Shown here: positions 46,598-58,400 of the stretch, one piece after another
Numbering within the stretch: position 1 is the stretch's first letter
Layout of the letters: the number at the start of each line of letters is the position of its first letter
NCBI GenBank assembly: GCA_029255685.2
Contig: CM055314.2
Coordinates: forward strand, 8,946,399-9,010,398
Direction of reading: 5' to 3'
DNA: 64,000 nucleotides
Source: Silene conica
Lineage: Eukaryota > Streptophyta > Magnoliopsida > Caryophyllales > Caryophyllaceae
Program-made: the position numbers and the translations under genes
The notes under the pieces: generated by a model
Database searches by the model: none
What the model was told of the DNA's origin: nothing
What the model saw: only the letters and a program-made list of their open reading frames with translations

Positions 46598-49442
46598 TGT
46601 GACACCCCGCGATATAGCATAAAAATAAACAAATAATTTGCAGCGGAAATACGATACTTTTAAAAACTTTTCGACATATTTATTAAAGCTTTTCGCGGAA
46701 TATCAAAACAACATGCGGAAGACTAAAAACTAATGAGAAAGTATAAAATATACAAAATAACTTAAATAGACGAGGGATAAGGTATCCCACGATAACAACT
46801 TGAATTAAATCTAAACTACGCGTAAGGGTAATTGTCGAATTATCAACAATGCTCGCTAGCCACACGTCTTCCCCAAACAGCACCAACCTACATTCATGAA
46901 ACATGAACGCCACAGTCAGTGGGGAGTAACTCAGGGTTCTCCCAGCCACTTTACGTCAGAAAACATGTAAACGGTAATACAAAACATCTTATACATATGA
47001 ACATGTATATTATTTCATAAACAACCTTATATGCATTACTAAACGTAATCAACATGATCAATGCATGAGCGATAAACCAAAACATGTGATAACAGCATGA
47101 ATCAACAGGTGTAATAGAATTAAAGCCAGCATATGAGATAATATCAGAATCAAGGAAACATCCAAGCAAAGAACACACATAGTCAGAGCGTATAACCACT
47201 GCCTATGACATACCAGAGCGTATAACCACTGCCTCTGGCTAATGGAGCGTATAACCACTGCCTCCAGTTACGGAGCGTATAACCACTGCCTCCGAATACA
47301 TGAATAGAATGAACGCCGTCAGAGCGTATAACCACTGCCTCTGACGTACCAGAGCGTATAACCACTGCCTCTGGCTACTGGAGCGTATAACCACTGCCTC
47401 CAGCTACGGAGCGTATAACCACTGCCTCCGAATACTATGTATAACGTATAACCACTGCCTATATGCCTAACACCTGGCCAGACCTCTCGATGTAATGCCT
47501 TACACCGAACGACACACGGGGACCGGAGCGTATAACCACTGCCTCCGACCAATCCCGAACATAGATAAATTCCCATTGCATGGGTGGCGTTAGTTCATTA
47601 CAGTGATACACAAATCGTACCACCGCTATCTATTCACATGCAAGGCAACATATCCGTCGCCAACACAATTTTAGGATGACATAACCGTCGCCTACACAAA
47701 CTTAGGATAACATAACCGTTAACCCACTCATTCAAACATACATGAGCCAATAAAAGATGAATAATACAACACTTATATCCGTTCCATGCCAAAAGAGAAC
47801 ACACAGGATTGAATTATGGAACAAAAGTTCTAAACGCATTTCACATTACAGCTGTCCTCTGCCGTAAAATTCATAATTAATTCAAATAAAATCGAAATGA
47901 TACTAGGCCAATTGGGTCGGTTTAATAAGACTTTTATCTACAATATTTTTCAACTAAACATTTCCAAAAGACGAACTTAACAGGGGGTTATTGACTGATC
48001 TTTAAAGTGTGTCAGAAACCGTCACACAAAATGTATTGCTTCATAAAACGGGTTTAACAAATCATTTTGGGGCAAAACAAACTCCTATCATCATCTAAAC
48101 TCTTCAAAGTTTAATTATTGAAAAGTACCAGAATCATTTCAAAGTTTAAAAATGGTTTTCAAAACAATCTTTGAGCTACTGTCCGTTCTGCGAGTATTTC
48201 AGCGCACTGTTCGTAAATAATTTATTGTGAACAAATGACATGCAAGAAAATTACGAAAATTCAGAGGTAGACTCTTAACTCAAAATAAACAGGGGTCTCG
48301 TTTCAACATTTTCAAAGAAGGATACTCTAAGATGTCGAAATAAATTGTACAAGACAATGGACAGATTTGTCAAGGTGCTGAAACATCATGAATTAACCAT
48401 TGTAAGCATAACACTATGAACTTGAAAGACTATCAAACTAATCATCCTCAATGATCATAAACTCATTTAACCATACAATCCTTAATGAATTTCCATAATT
48501 AAAAACTCATCCAACACAAGCATGCCTGATGAAATTCATCCAAACATATGATTTATGAACCTAATCATGCCACTACTTAATCAAACACAATTCTAGTATA
48601 CTAAACATTACTAGCATATGGTCATGCAAACAAAGACGATAAAGTCGAGTAACCCATCACCGTTACCTTATAGCTCTTCAATAAGCATGATTTTGACTCA
48701 AAGCCACTCCGGTTTGGACAACCGAACTAGCTACACATAAATAAACGAGGTTAGCTAAGAGAACCGTGCCTTAAAGGCCACGACCAGAGTATATTAAGGA
48801 AGAAATTTGATAATTTTATTACCTAGAAAGATGGAGGGCGAGGAGAGGAAGAGATAGGCGCGAAAATCGTCGAAAACGGATAAGAAACGAAGATTTTACG
48901 ACCGTTTTACGGTTTGTGCACAACAATGGTGTCCTCATGTTTTCTTTGTGTTTTTGTGAGTTTCTTCTGAAAAAATGAATGATTTGAAGAAGAAGGAAGG
49001 TAGAGTATGACCTTGGGCATCAAGGCAAGGCTTAGTACTCAGCCATGTGTCCTAAAGGACATGTGGAAAAGAGTATAGAGTAAGCAACGAGCATGGGTCT
49101 CGTTAGCGGATGGTCCGTGACAGCCTTTCGTATTTTCGACATAATTTCCTCTACAGAACTCTGATTAACGTGTTTTCGGTGGCGTTGGAAAGCTATGAAA
49201 AAGAGCTAAAACGTTTATTTTATAAGCAAGAGCTAAATATGCCTTTAAAATATCTTAAAATTAGCAACAAGGACAGAGTAACGTTTTACAAGTTTAAGTA
49301 GTATAACTTTAAGACGGACATATTAATATCATTGTCAAAAACGATAGATTTTAAATGAAATTTTATTTATTGTGGAACATTATTATTACTAAAATAAGAT
49401 TTTAAATAATATATAAATAATTGGAAATTACGGGGTGTTACA
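46598..49442 (-). repeat. 5' LTR of the LARD
   Basis: The LTR is 2845 bp; its hairpin array is at 47182-47547. It differs from the left LTR by scattered substitutions, some within the array. Confidence 0.93.
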
Positions 49443-49645
49443 CGACATCGTCTCATACGGATCTTGGGTGCGAGTTATAGGAGGGAATCTCGGTTGATTC
49501 CTGTTCTTAGGCCTTTTTCGCTAGGACCTAAGGTTGTGCATCTATTCTCTTTTCGATTCATGTTTTTCATTTTATGACTATATTCACTTGTAAAATTTCG
49601 TTATAGTCCTCTAATTTTAGGGTGAATATACGGATATTCCCCACA
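49443..49645 (+). repeat. 3' LTR of C1, second piece
   Basis: It completes the C1 LTR after the LARD (CGACA target copy first) and ends TTCCCCACA, followed by the ACCCT target copy at 49646-49650. Confidence 0.92.
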
Positions 49646-49650
49646 ACCCT

Positions 49651-52600
49651 AGGGGAAATTACCATCCCAGCCTACGCCGGAGGGCTGAGCAAACAGGTAA
49701 GGTACTAGGTTATTGATGGTCCATCTACTTACAATGTTATTCTTGCCAGGCCCTGGATCCACGAAATGCGAGCAATCCTGTCAACGTATCACCAGTGTTT
49801 TAAATTCCCTACACCGTGGGGAGTCCAGGAGATACTTGGAGATCAGGAAGAGGCCAAGGACTGCTATAAGGTAGCCCTCAAAAGGACCACCAAGCCTCCA
49901 GCCGCCAGAGCATAGCAATTACCGCAGCTGCGCATCCAGGAGGAATACATCGAGCCCCAACATGCAGAGATCGATGAGGTCCACCTGGATGAGCAGTACC
50001 CAGAGAGGACCGTGTTCGTAGGCTCAGAGTGCTCTGAAGATCTGCGCCAGCAGCTCCTCCAGCTGCTTAGGAAGAACGTAGACTGCTTCACCTGGTCCCA
50101 CAAATACATGATTGACATTGACCTAGAGATCATAACGCACAAGCTTAGCATAGACTCATGATTCAGACCAGTATATCAAAGGCGCAAGAAATTTGCAGCA
50201 GAAAGGAACCAGGTCATAAACCAGGAGGTGGATAACCTTCTGGAAGCAGGAAAGATTAGGGAAGTCAAGTACCCAGAGTGGCTATCCAACGTAGTGGTGG
50301 TACCTAAAAAGAATGGCAAGTGGAGGGTCTGCGTGGACTTCACGGACCTGAACAAGGCCTGCCCCAAAGACCCATTCCCCTTGCCACATATAGATGTCAT
50401 AGTGGATTCCACCGCGGGCCATGAGATGTTAACCTTTCTAGACGCCTGGAGTGGATACAACCAGATTAAGATGGACCCACAAGATTAGGAGAAGACAGCA
50501 TTCAGATCAGAGAGAGGCATTTATTGTTACAATGTAATGCCCTTCGGTCTTAAGAATGATGGCTCCACCTACCAGCGGCTAGTAAACATGATGTTCAAAA
50601 GTCAGATTGGGCAGAATATGGAAGTATACATAGATGATATGGTGGTCAAATCCAAGCACTCGGTAGACCACACTCAGCACCTGGAGGAAACATTCAACAC
50701 CCTCTGGAAGTACAAGATGAAGTTAAATCCAGCTAAGTGTACCTTTGGGGTTTCCAGTGGGAAATTCTTGGGGTATATGGTAACACAGAGGGGAATAGAG
50801 GCCAGTACAGAACAGATCAAAGTAGTTCTGCAGCTGGAATCGCCCTAGAAGCCTAAGGATGTGCAGCGTCTAACAGGAAGAGTAACAACTCTGAGTAAAT
50901 TTATTTCTAGGTCTTCAGATCGGTGCAGACTATTCTATGACATCCTACGGAAAAGTCAAAAGTTTGACTAGACACCAGAGCACGAAAAAAGCATTCCAGG
51001 AACTTAAGCGGTACCTGAGCAGCCCACCCCTGCTATCCAAACCAGAGCAAGGGGAAGTGCTGCTCCTATACCTCTCCGTAACTGAAGCAGCCCTAAGCGC
51101 AGTGCTGGTCCTGTAGCACGAGGGAGCTCAGCATCCGGTGTACTATTTAAGCAAATCATTGCTACCAGCAGAGACAAGGTATACCTCACTTGAGAAACTA
51201 GTACTGGCATTAGTCACAACATCCTATAAACTACGCCCGTACTTTGAGTCTCATACCATCTCGGTGGTTACTAATCACCCCCTCAAGACTATCATGAGAA
51301 AGCTAGAGCTCTCAGGACGAATGGCTAAATGGTATGTGCACCTCAGTGGATATGATCTCCAGTTTGAGCTGCGCATATGCATAAAGTCGCAAGCCCTCGC
51401 AGACTTCGTCTCCGACTTCAGCCCAACACTCCAGACCGAAACAGAGCAGGAAATTCTATAAAAGGGTGCCAAGCCTGGCACCTGGGAATTACAGGTAGAT
51501 GGGGCATCAGGAGTTGGGTTGATCCTCATATCACCAGAGGGTGACTTGATCACCCAAGCAGTTCGGTGTGAGTCGAAGACCACCAACAATGTAGCTGAGT
51601 ATGAAGCCCTGGTCTTATGGCTACAATTAGCCCTGGACATGGGAATCAGTTGCATTAGTGTGTACAGTGATTCGCAATTAATTGTGAATCACGTCATTGG
51701 AGCATACGAAGCAAGAGATCCAACAATGGCGGCCTACTTATGCGTAGCCAATGAGCTAACCAGCAGATTCACAGAATTCTGCATCCAGTAGGTACCCAGG
51801 GAGCAGAATGCAGAAGCAGATGCACTGGCAACCCTGGGATCAACCTTCTAACCGGTCGACGTAGCTAGTATTCCCATCACCCATGTTCTCAGATCAGCCA
51901 TTCCTGGATCAGATCTGGACCAGAAGGAGTTGCCCATTTGCAGCAGCAGCCCAGATTTGAAGCCAGCGCAGGACTGGCGAAAGCCATACCTGGACTGGTT
52001 GCAGCACGATATCTTACCCAGTAGTAAAAAAGAGGCACGCAGTTTCAGAATGAAGGCTTCCAGGTTCCTGCTAATTGATGACATCCTGTTCCGAAAATCA
52101 TTGGCAGAACCATACCTGCGTTGCCTAGACCAGAAAGAGTCCCAGACCGTCTTGCATGACCTCCATAGTGGAGACTGTGGAAATCATGCAGAGGGAAGAA
52201 GCCTGTCCAATAGAGCCCTCAGAATGGGATATCTCTGGCCCACAATGCGCAAGGATGCTAGAGAATACGCAAAGAAGTGTGACGCCTGTTAGCGGCATGC
52301 ACCTGTCAATACCCAGCCAGCAGAACCTCTGCACCCGGTAATATCCCCATGACCTTTTATGAAGCGGGGGATGGACTTTGTGGGACACCTCCCCAGGGCA
52401 CCAGGAAACAAGCTGTACATGCAAGCCATGACAGATTACTTTTCTAAGTGGATTGAAGCAGAGTCATTCACTCAGACCACTGAAGCACCGGTTATGTCTT
52501 TTATTAAGCGTAATATATTCACCAGATTTGGCATACCTTCGGAGATAATATGTGACAATGGTTCCCAATTCATTGCGAAAAAGACTGAGGCTTTTTGTGC

Positions 52601-52660
52601 TGGGTGGAACGTATCACTCCAGAAGTCTACCCCCAGAAACCCTCAGTCCAATGGACAGGC
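49651..52660 (+). pseudogene. Tat-lineage Ty3 pol: protease end, RT, two RNase H domains, integrase start
   Basis: Decayed polyprotein of the host element. In order: protease end (VILARPWI), RT (about 50160-50850; VVPKKNGKWRVCVDFTDLNKACPKD, MPFGL, YIDD at 50627-50638), first RNase H (about 51050-51460), a second RNase H (about 51480-51840; VDGASG, NNVAEYEAL, YSDSQL, ADALATLGS), then the integrase zinc region ending CDAC (about 52290) and a core with Asp in GMDFVGH and Asp in ICDNGSQF. Two RNase H domains in this order are a hallmark of the Tat lineage. In-frame stops occur at about 49708, 49913, 50159, 50486 and 50846, and more follow. C2 interrupts the core two codons before the catalytic Glu. 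Confidence 0.9.
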
Positions 52661-53729
52661 TGTTGGAGCTTGTGTCTTCCACATGTAGTGTGATAACGTC
52701 ATTGCACATACCCTTGTACGAACAAGTGGGAGATTGTTGGGGCTGGTGTCCTTGACAATTAAGTACAATGACTTATTAAATCTCTTTAAGGATCACAAGG
52801 GCATACTTCAGTATTATTATCAGTTGATCCACGTTTATCAATAACGGTTGGCTTGCTAGATAAGTTTGACGTTATTGTCATACGGATGGCGGTGATCAAC
52901 TGGTCCCTATATGTCACACCTATAGGACACGTTTGAGAGATGTGAAGGTATGAAAATACAGTCACATTTATGCCGGATATGACTAAACAGTTAGTCAGAG
53001 GTATTGACTATTAAATTAGTCAATAAGATGTTGAGATTATAATTTAATACGGATTAAATAATTTTAGCTAATACGGATTACATGTTTAATTCGTAAATTA
53101 AATATAAACGGTTATATATAATTAAATATTGTATTCGCGTATTAATATAAACAGTTATATTAATTTGGGTAATTATACAATATCGTATTTTATCAGACCA
53201 TTAATACATCGACTGCGTTGATATCTTATAACAAGTATGCGATTTATAATTAAAATCCCGCGAATAACTTATAGCTAAATGGGTCGAATCACGAATTAGA
53301 ATAAGGTAAGAGCGGAAAGCCCACTCTTACCCTACTCAAAAATCTCGGCCGTGTATACTACATAAGGAGAAGACTTCTCCTTATGTTAGGTTACTCTTGT
53401 TGCACTGTAAAATAAATCTCAAGGAAAAATTAGGGTTTGAGAGCTTTCTTCTCCCATAACCCAGATCTCACATCTAAAACTCAAAAGGCTCTCCCTATAT
53501 TGCAAGGCAGTTGGAGAGGATTTCTAGCACACGCGGCAACGTCTCAATCTAAGTCTTGGGTGCAAATTATAGGAGGGAATTTGCGTTAATTCCTGTTCTT
53601 AGGCCTTTCGCACAAGGACTAAAGGTTGTACTCTTTTTCATGTCTTTTTAATCTTATGACTATATTCACGACTGTAATTTTCATTATAATCCTGCAAGTT
53701 TAGGGCGAATACATGTTTGATTCCCCACA
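52661..53729 (+). repeat. 5' LTR of C2
   Basis: It starts at the outer LTR start (TGTTGGAGCTTG); the inner start, used by C1, lies inside at 52735. It ends TTCCCCACA. Confidence 0.95.
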
Positions 53730-53731
53730 AG

Positions 53732-53744
53732 TGGTATCAGAGCC
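53732..53744 (+). other. Primer-binding site of C2
   Basis: TGGTATCAGAGCC lies two bases after the 5' LTR, the standard initiator-Met tRNA site of plant Copia elements. Confidence 0.92.
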
Positions 53745-53819
53745 TAAGGACATGAAATTTTACAATTGTGTTTTTCATAAGGTTTAAATTTTTGAAAAAT
53801 CGTGACTTTTTGCCTCGAC

Positions 53820-54129
53820 ACTCGATCGAGTCTCTGTAGCACTCGATCGAGTGTCCTCGTAACAGGCACCGTTCGTGTGGTTTTGGGTTTGTAATCGATC
53901 TTGTTTTCGATTCTTATTTACATATTGTTAATTAATCGATATTTTTAGCAATATGTGAATCCCTTGTTGTTTTATTTTTGATTTACTCGCTTTATATCAA
54001 AATATATAAACTTGTTTTGGTTCAAAGTGCAGCGATTTGCAAGTTTTAACGAGTCACTCAATCGAGCCCTGCTGCACTCGATCGAGTGACGCTGACACTC
54101 GATCGAGTGCCCCTGTTGCTCGATCGAGT
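53820..54129 (+). repeat. ACTCGATCGAGT arrays in the C2 leader
   Basis: One pair (53820-53852, 9-nt spacer) and one group of four (54056-54129, spacers 8, 9 and 9). The word and spacing equal those of C1, but the number and placing of copies differ, so the arrays evolve faster than the surrounding leader. Confidence 0.9.
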
Positions 54130-55486
54130 GCTCTTGTTTCTGGCTTTTTGTTTTCGAAAATATATTGTTTTTATTTTCACATGGCCTAAAATAATATATT
54201 GTATACGGAAATAATATATTATTTTTGTGAAACGGTTCACCCTCGATTGATACATATTATTTTAAAACGGTTTAAGATAATGGATTATAAATTTATTAAG
54301 GTTGGGTGATTAAAACGGTATAATCACATAATTTTAATCCCGTAAGGTGGTTTGGTAAAAATTTGTTAATCATAATAACAGTATTATGTCATGAATAAAT
54401 TTTAATTTTAGTTGATGCATTTTATTTATCGTCTTGTGAATGCCTTGAATGCTTTCAATAACGTATTTAATTTTTGCAAACGGTTGTAACTTAGTGTGAC
54501 CTTAGTAGATTGTGTTACCGTAATGATGGAACACAGTCTTGCTTGTAATTTTGAGATCTTGAATCTCCGTTTTGGGTTTTTGCCATGTAATTACTTTTGT
54601 ATTTAAATTAGAATGTAAATAGGATTATATTTGTAATTTAAATTAGTAATTTTGTGAAGACCAAAGACGGAGACCGAATGCTCACTCCCGCTGCAAGGAC
54701 CAAGATGGAACATCAAGACAAGCTTCTAGGGTCCAACGGTGGATTCCAAGTTGTTTTATGTTTATTTTGGTAGGATAGGCCACACTAGGACTTTTATTTA
54801 CGTTTATCGCATTTATTTTATGCTTTCATCGATAATAGCTTGCATCATATTCCGCCTAAAACCAAACCACCTATAACATGTATGAAAACTGACTCATGTA
54901 GAGGTTACGCGTTAGTTTTCTGTGACAATACAGATGTCACATGTCAATTGCAAAGCCATCACTTTATTTCATTCATTCACGCATATGCTAGATATTAGTT
55001 CACTTAAAATGGATAAATAAAAGTTGATGGGGTCTTCCTCGTATAACCAAAAATTGAGAATAGTCTTTATAAATCAGACTCCCATGAATCCCTTCTTCGT
55101 CGGTAGGCATAATATGACCCCTTCTACGTCGGGTAAGTGGGAACATATGATTTATTTTATCTCAACATCATGGTCACTCGATAATATCTAGCGACTGAGA
55201 TGGACTAATAGATAGGATTTACGGAAATCTATCGACCAAGAGTTCCAACGGTGGAATTAGCCAAACTGTGGGCTTATCAATATACGGAAATTGAGTCTTG
55301 GGATCGTTTATATAATTCTTGAGGGAAATCAATTATATAAATGCATGAGTCTACGAGTTTAAATTTCAATTTAATATAGACTTAAATCACAACAATGAGT
55401 TGCTTATATGGTTTTGTTTTATCTTCTTTTCAGTGTAGAACACGAACATTTAAACTGCTGTATATCTAATCGCTGGTGAAGACCCA
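54130..55486 (+). other. Leader of C2 between arrays and gag
   Basis: About 1.36 kb without a credible ORF, closely parallel to 13260-14603 of C1. The ATG that starts Gag in C1 is TCG here. Confidence 0.8.
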
Positions 55487-58400
55487 ATGCCAAGTGCCAA
55501 GCTAGCACGTGAATCCTGGCTAAAAGCCTTCATGGACTCCATGAATCAGTCTACTAGACTGAGGAATGATGGGTCAAACTTCTCTGACTGGGAGGCAGCA
55601 CTACGGAATGCTGCCATTGCTGACGGAAAGCTTAAGTTTTTAACTGAGCCAATTCCGGCACACCCAGGAACTGGAGCTAGAGCTAACGAAGTTCGCGCTC
55701 ATAGTGACTTCGTCATGGAAGCGGGTGCGATAAAGAACGTACTCATCTATGCAATGGAATCCAATTTGCAAAGACGCTTCATAGCCTATGGTGCAAACAA
55801 GATTTTCACCACGCTCACTAACGAATTCTCAAAAGCTCCGAGGATCGTTTCTTATGAGCATACCTGTCGCTTCTTTGAGGCGAAACTCCAGAAGGGCCAA
55901 GCAGTTAGCCCACATATTCTTCACATGATTGAGAATATCGAAAAACTGGAGGCCCTAAACTGCAAGATCAGTGAGAACATAATCGTTGATCGAATGCTTC
56001 ATTCGCTTCATGATGGGTTCGCCCCCTTTAGGGCCAACTATTACATGAACGACATGAAGAAGACTCCTCATGAGCTCCACTCCCTTCTCTTACAGACCGA
56101 GAAGGATCTGAAATTAAGTGGGAGCGTGAAGCAAGATGTTCTCATGATTTCCAGTAAGGGTAAGGGTAAGGGTAAAGCTAAAGCTCAGGGCGACCTAACA
56201 GTAGGCAAGCCCAAGTTTAAGAAGTCAGGATTTACTAAGAGTGGGCCAGGTGAGTCAAGCAACTCACAGGGCAAGACTAAGAGCAAGGATACTAGCATGG
56301 AATGTCACCATTGCCACAAGACTGGGCATTGGAGGCGCTCATGCCCCGTGTATCGTGAGGACATTAAGGCAGGCCGCGTTACTCCTGTTGGTATGTCTTC
56401 TTCTTCTTTTATTCACATGATTGAGATTAACCATGCAAGTTACGGAACTTGGGTACTAGATACTGGTTGTGGTTCTCATCTATGTAATCATGTGCAGGGC
56501 CTCCGAAACCAAGAACCCCTAATCAAGGGTGAGGTTGACCTGCGTGTCGGGAATGGAGCACGTGTTGCTGCAGTCTCGAGGGGAACATACGTGATCCAGC
56601 TTCCAAGTGGATTCGAGTTATCTTTATATAACTGTTATTATGTTCCTTGTTTGTCCAAAAACATTATTTCAGTTTCTGCGCTTGACAAACTTGGTTTTTC
56701 ATTTGTAATAGAAAATAACAGTTGTATTTTCTCATTACACAATATGATTTATGGCAAGGCAGTTTCCATGAATGGAATTTATGTTTTAGATCAAACCACT
56801 GAAATATTACATGTGAATAACAAGAGATTAAAGGTAGGTGACAAAGATCAAACTTACCTATGGCATTGTCGTATGGGACACATAAATGAGAAACGCGTGA
56901 AACAGCTCATACAGAATGGAGCTATCTCGCCTTTTGATTTCGAATCATATGGCACGTGTGAATCATGTCTCATCAGTAAGATGACTCGTATTTCCTTCAA
57001 AGGTGTTGGAATGCGCGCTGCCGACCTATTAGGACTCATACATACAGATGTGTGTGGGCCTATGTCGATCAACGCACGAGAAGGCTATAGGTATTTCATC
57101 ACTTTCACGGATGATTTGAGTAGATATGGCTATGTCTACTTAATGAAACATAAAAGTGAATCCTTTGACAAGTTCAAAGAATACCAGAATCGGGTACAGA
57201 ACCAGCTGGGAAGAAAGATTAAAGCACTACGTTTTGATCGTGGTGGTGAGTATCTTTCACACGAGTTTGATCAACACCTTAAAGACTGTGGCATCGTGCT
57301 ACAGTTGACTCCACCTGGAACACCACAATTAAATGGTGTGTCCGAACGGAGAAATCGAACTTTACTTGATATGGTTGGATCCATGATAAGTCACACCGTT
57401 GTGCCTGATTCATTGTGGGGCTATGCTCTTTTGTCGGCCGCTCTAATACTTAATCGAAGTCCGTCTAAAGCTGTTGACAAGTCTCCATACGAATTATGGA
57501 AGGGAACGGTCCCCAACTTGTCCTTTATTCGGGTTTGGGACTGCGAGGCTTATGTCAAGTGGAGACACGAGGATAAGCTCGGCCCGCGATCGGTCAAGAC
57601 ATACTTTATAGGTTATCCAAAGGGAACTTTTGGTCATTACTTCTACCCGCCAACCGAACAACGTGTTTTTGTTGCGGCTAGTGCGACGTTCTTAGAGAAA
57701 GAATTTCTCGAGAACAAGTCGAGTAATAGAACCTTCGAGTTATCGGAGGTTCAAGAACCAACTACCGAGCAACCATTGGAGGGAACAGTTCCTTCAACCG
57801 AGGCTGCGGTAGATATTCCTGAGGAACCTAGGAGGTCGGGAAGAGTCTCTATTCCTCCGGACAGATACATTGGTATGGTCGAGGAACATGATATAGACGA
57901 CGTCTTACTCCTAGAGGGTAATGAACCCACAACCTATAAAGGTGCCATGACCAGTTCTGACTCAAAGCTATGGCTAGAAGCCATGCAATCCGAGATGGAC
58001 TCCATGTATGAGAACAACGTGAGGGATCTTGTGGACCTACCTGCAAAGGTACGTCCCCTTCAATGCAAATGGCTTTACAAGATAAAGCATGCCGTGGAAG
58101 GACAACAAGATATCCACAAGGCCAGACTAGTTGCTAAAGGTTTCACCCAAGTGCTAGGCTTGCACTACGATGAGATCTTTGCACCCGTAGTCATGCTACG
58201 TTCCATTCGGATTATCTTAGCGATCGCCGCATTTCACGATTATGAAATATGGCAAATGGACGTTAAAACCGCCTTCTTAAACGGTTATTTGGAGGAAGAA
58301 TTGTACATGGTACAACCTGAGGGTTTTATCGATCCAACACATCCTAAGAAAGTTTGCAAGCTTAAGCGTTCCATCTATGGACTTAAGCAAGCATCGCGGA

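Larger units (their letters stand above)
40279..49442 (-). mobile_element. LARD (large non-coding LTR element) in the 3' LTR of C1
   Basis: A 9164-bp element with two 2845-bp LTRs and a 3474-bp internal region without credible coding sequence, flanked by CGACA (40274-40278 and 49443-49447). The - strand is sense: TGGTATCAGAGC (primer site) sits beside the right LTR, and a GAAAGGTGGGG tract beside the left one. The LTR edges TGTAACACCCCG...GTGTCACA are like those common in Ty3 chromoviruses, so such an element may be the helper. That link is inference. The LTRs are the same length and differ at few bases, so it is young. Confidence 0.93.
11653..49645 (+). mobile_element. Ty1/Copia element C1 (interrupted)
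   Basis: This + strand Copia element is flanked by ACCCT at 11648-11652 and 49646-49650. Without its insertions it is about 8.9 kb: 5' LTR 11653-12694, primer site, a 1.9-kb leader with palindrome arrays, gag-pol in two pieces (14604-16677 and 36633-38519), a 3' region, and a 3' LTR in two pieces (39434-40278 and 49443-49645). Element D interrupts pol and the LARD interrupts the 3' LTR. It is closely related to C2 but defective. Confidence 0.92.
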
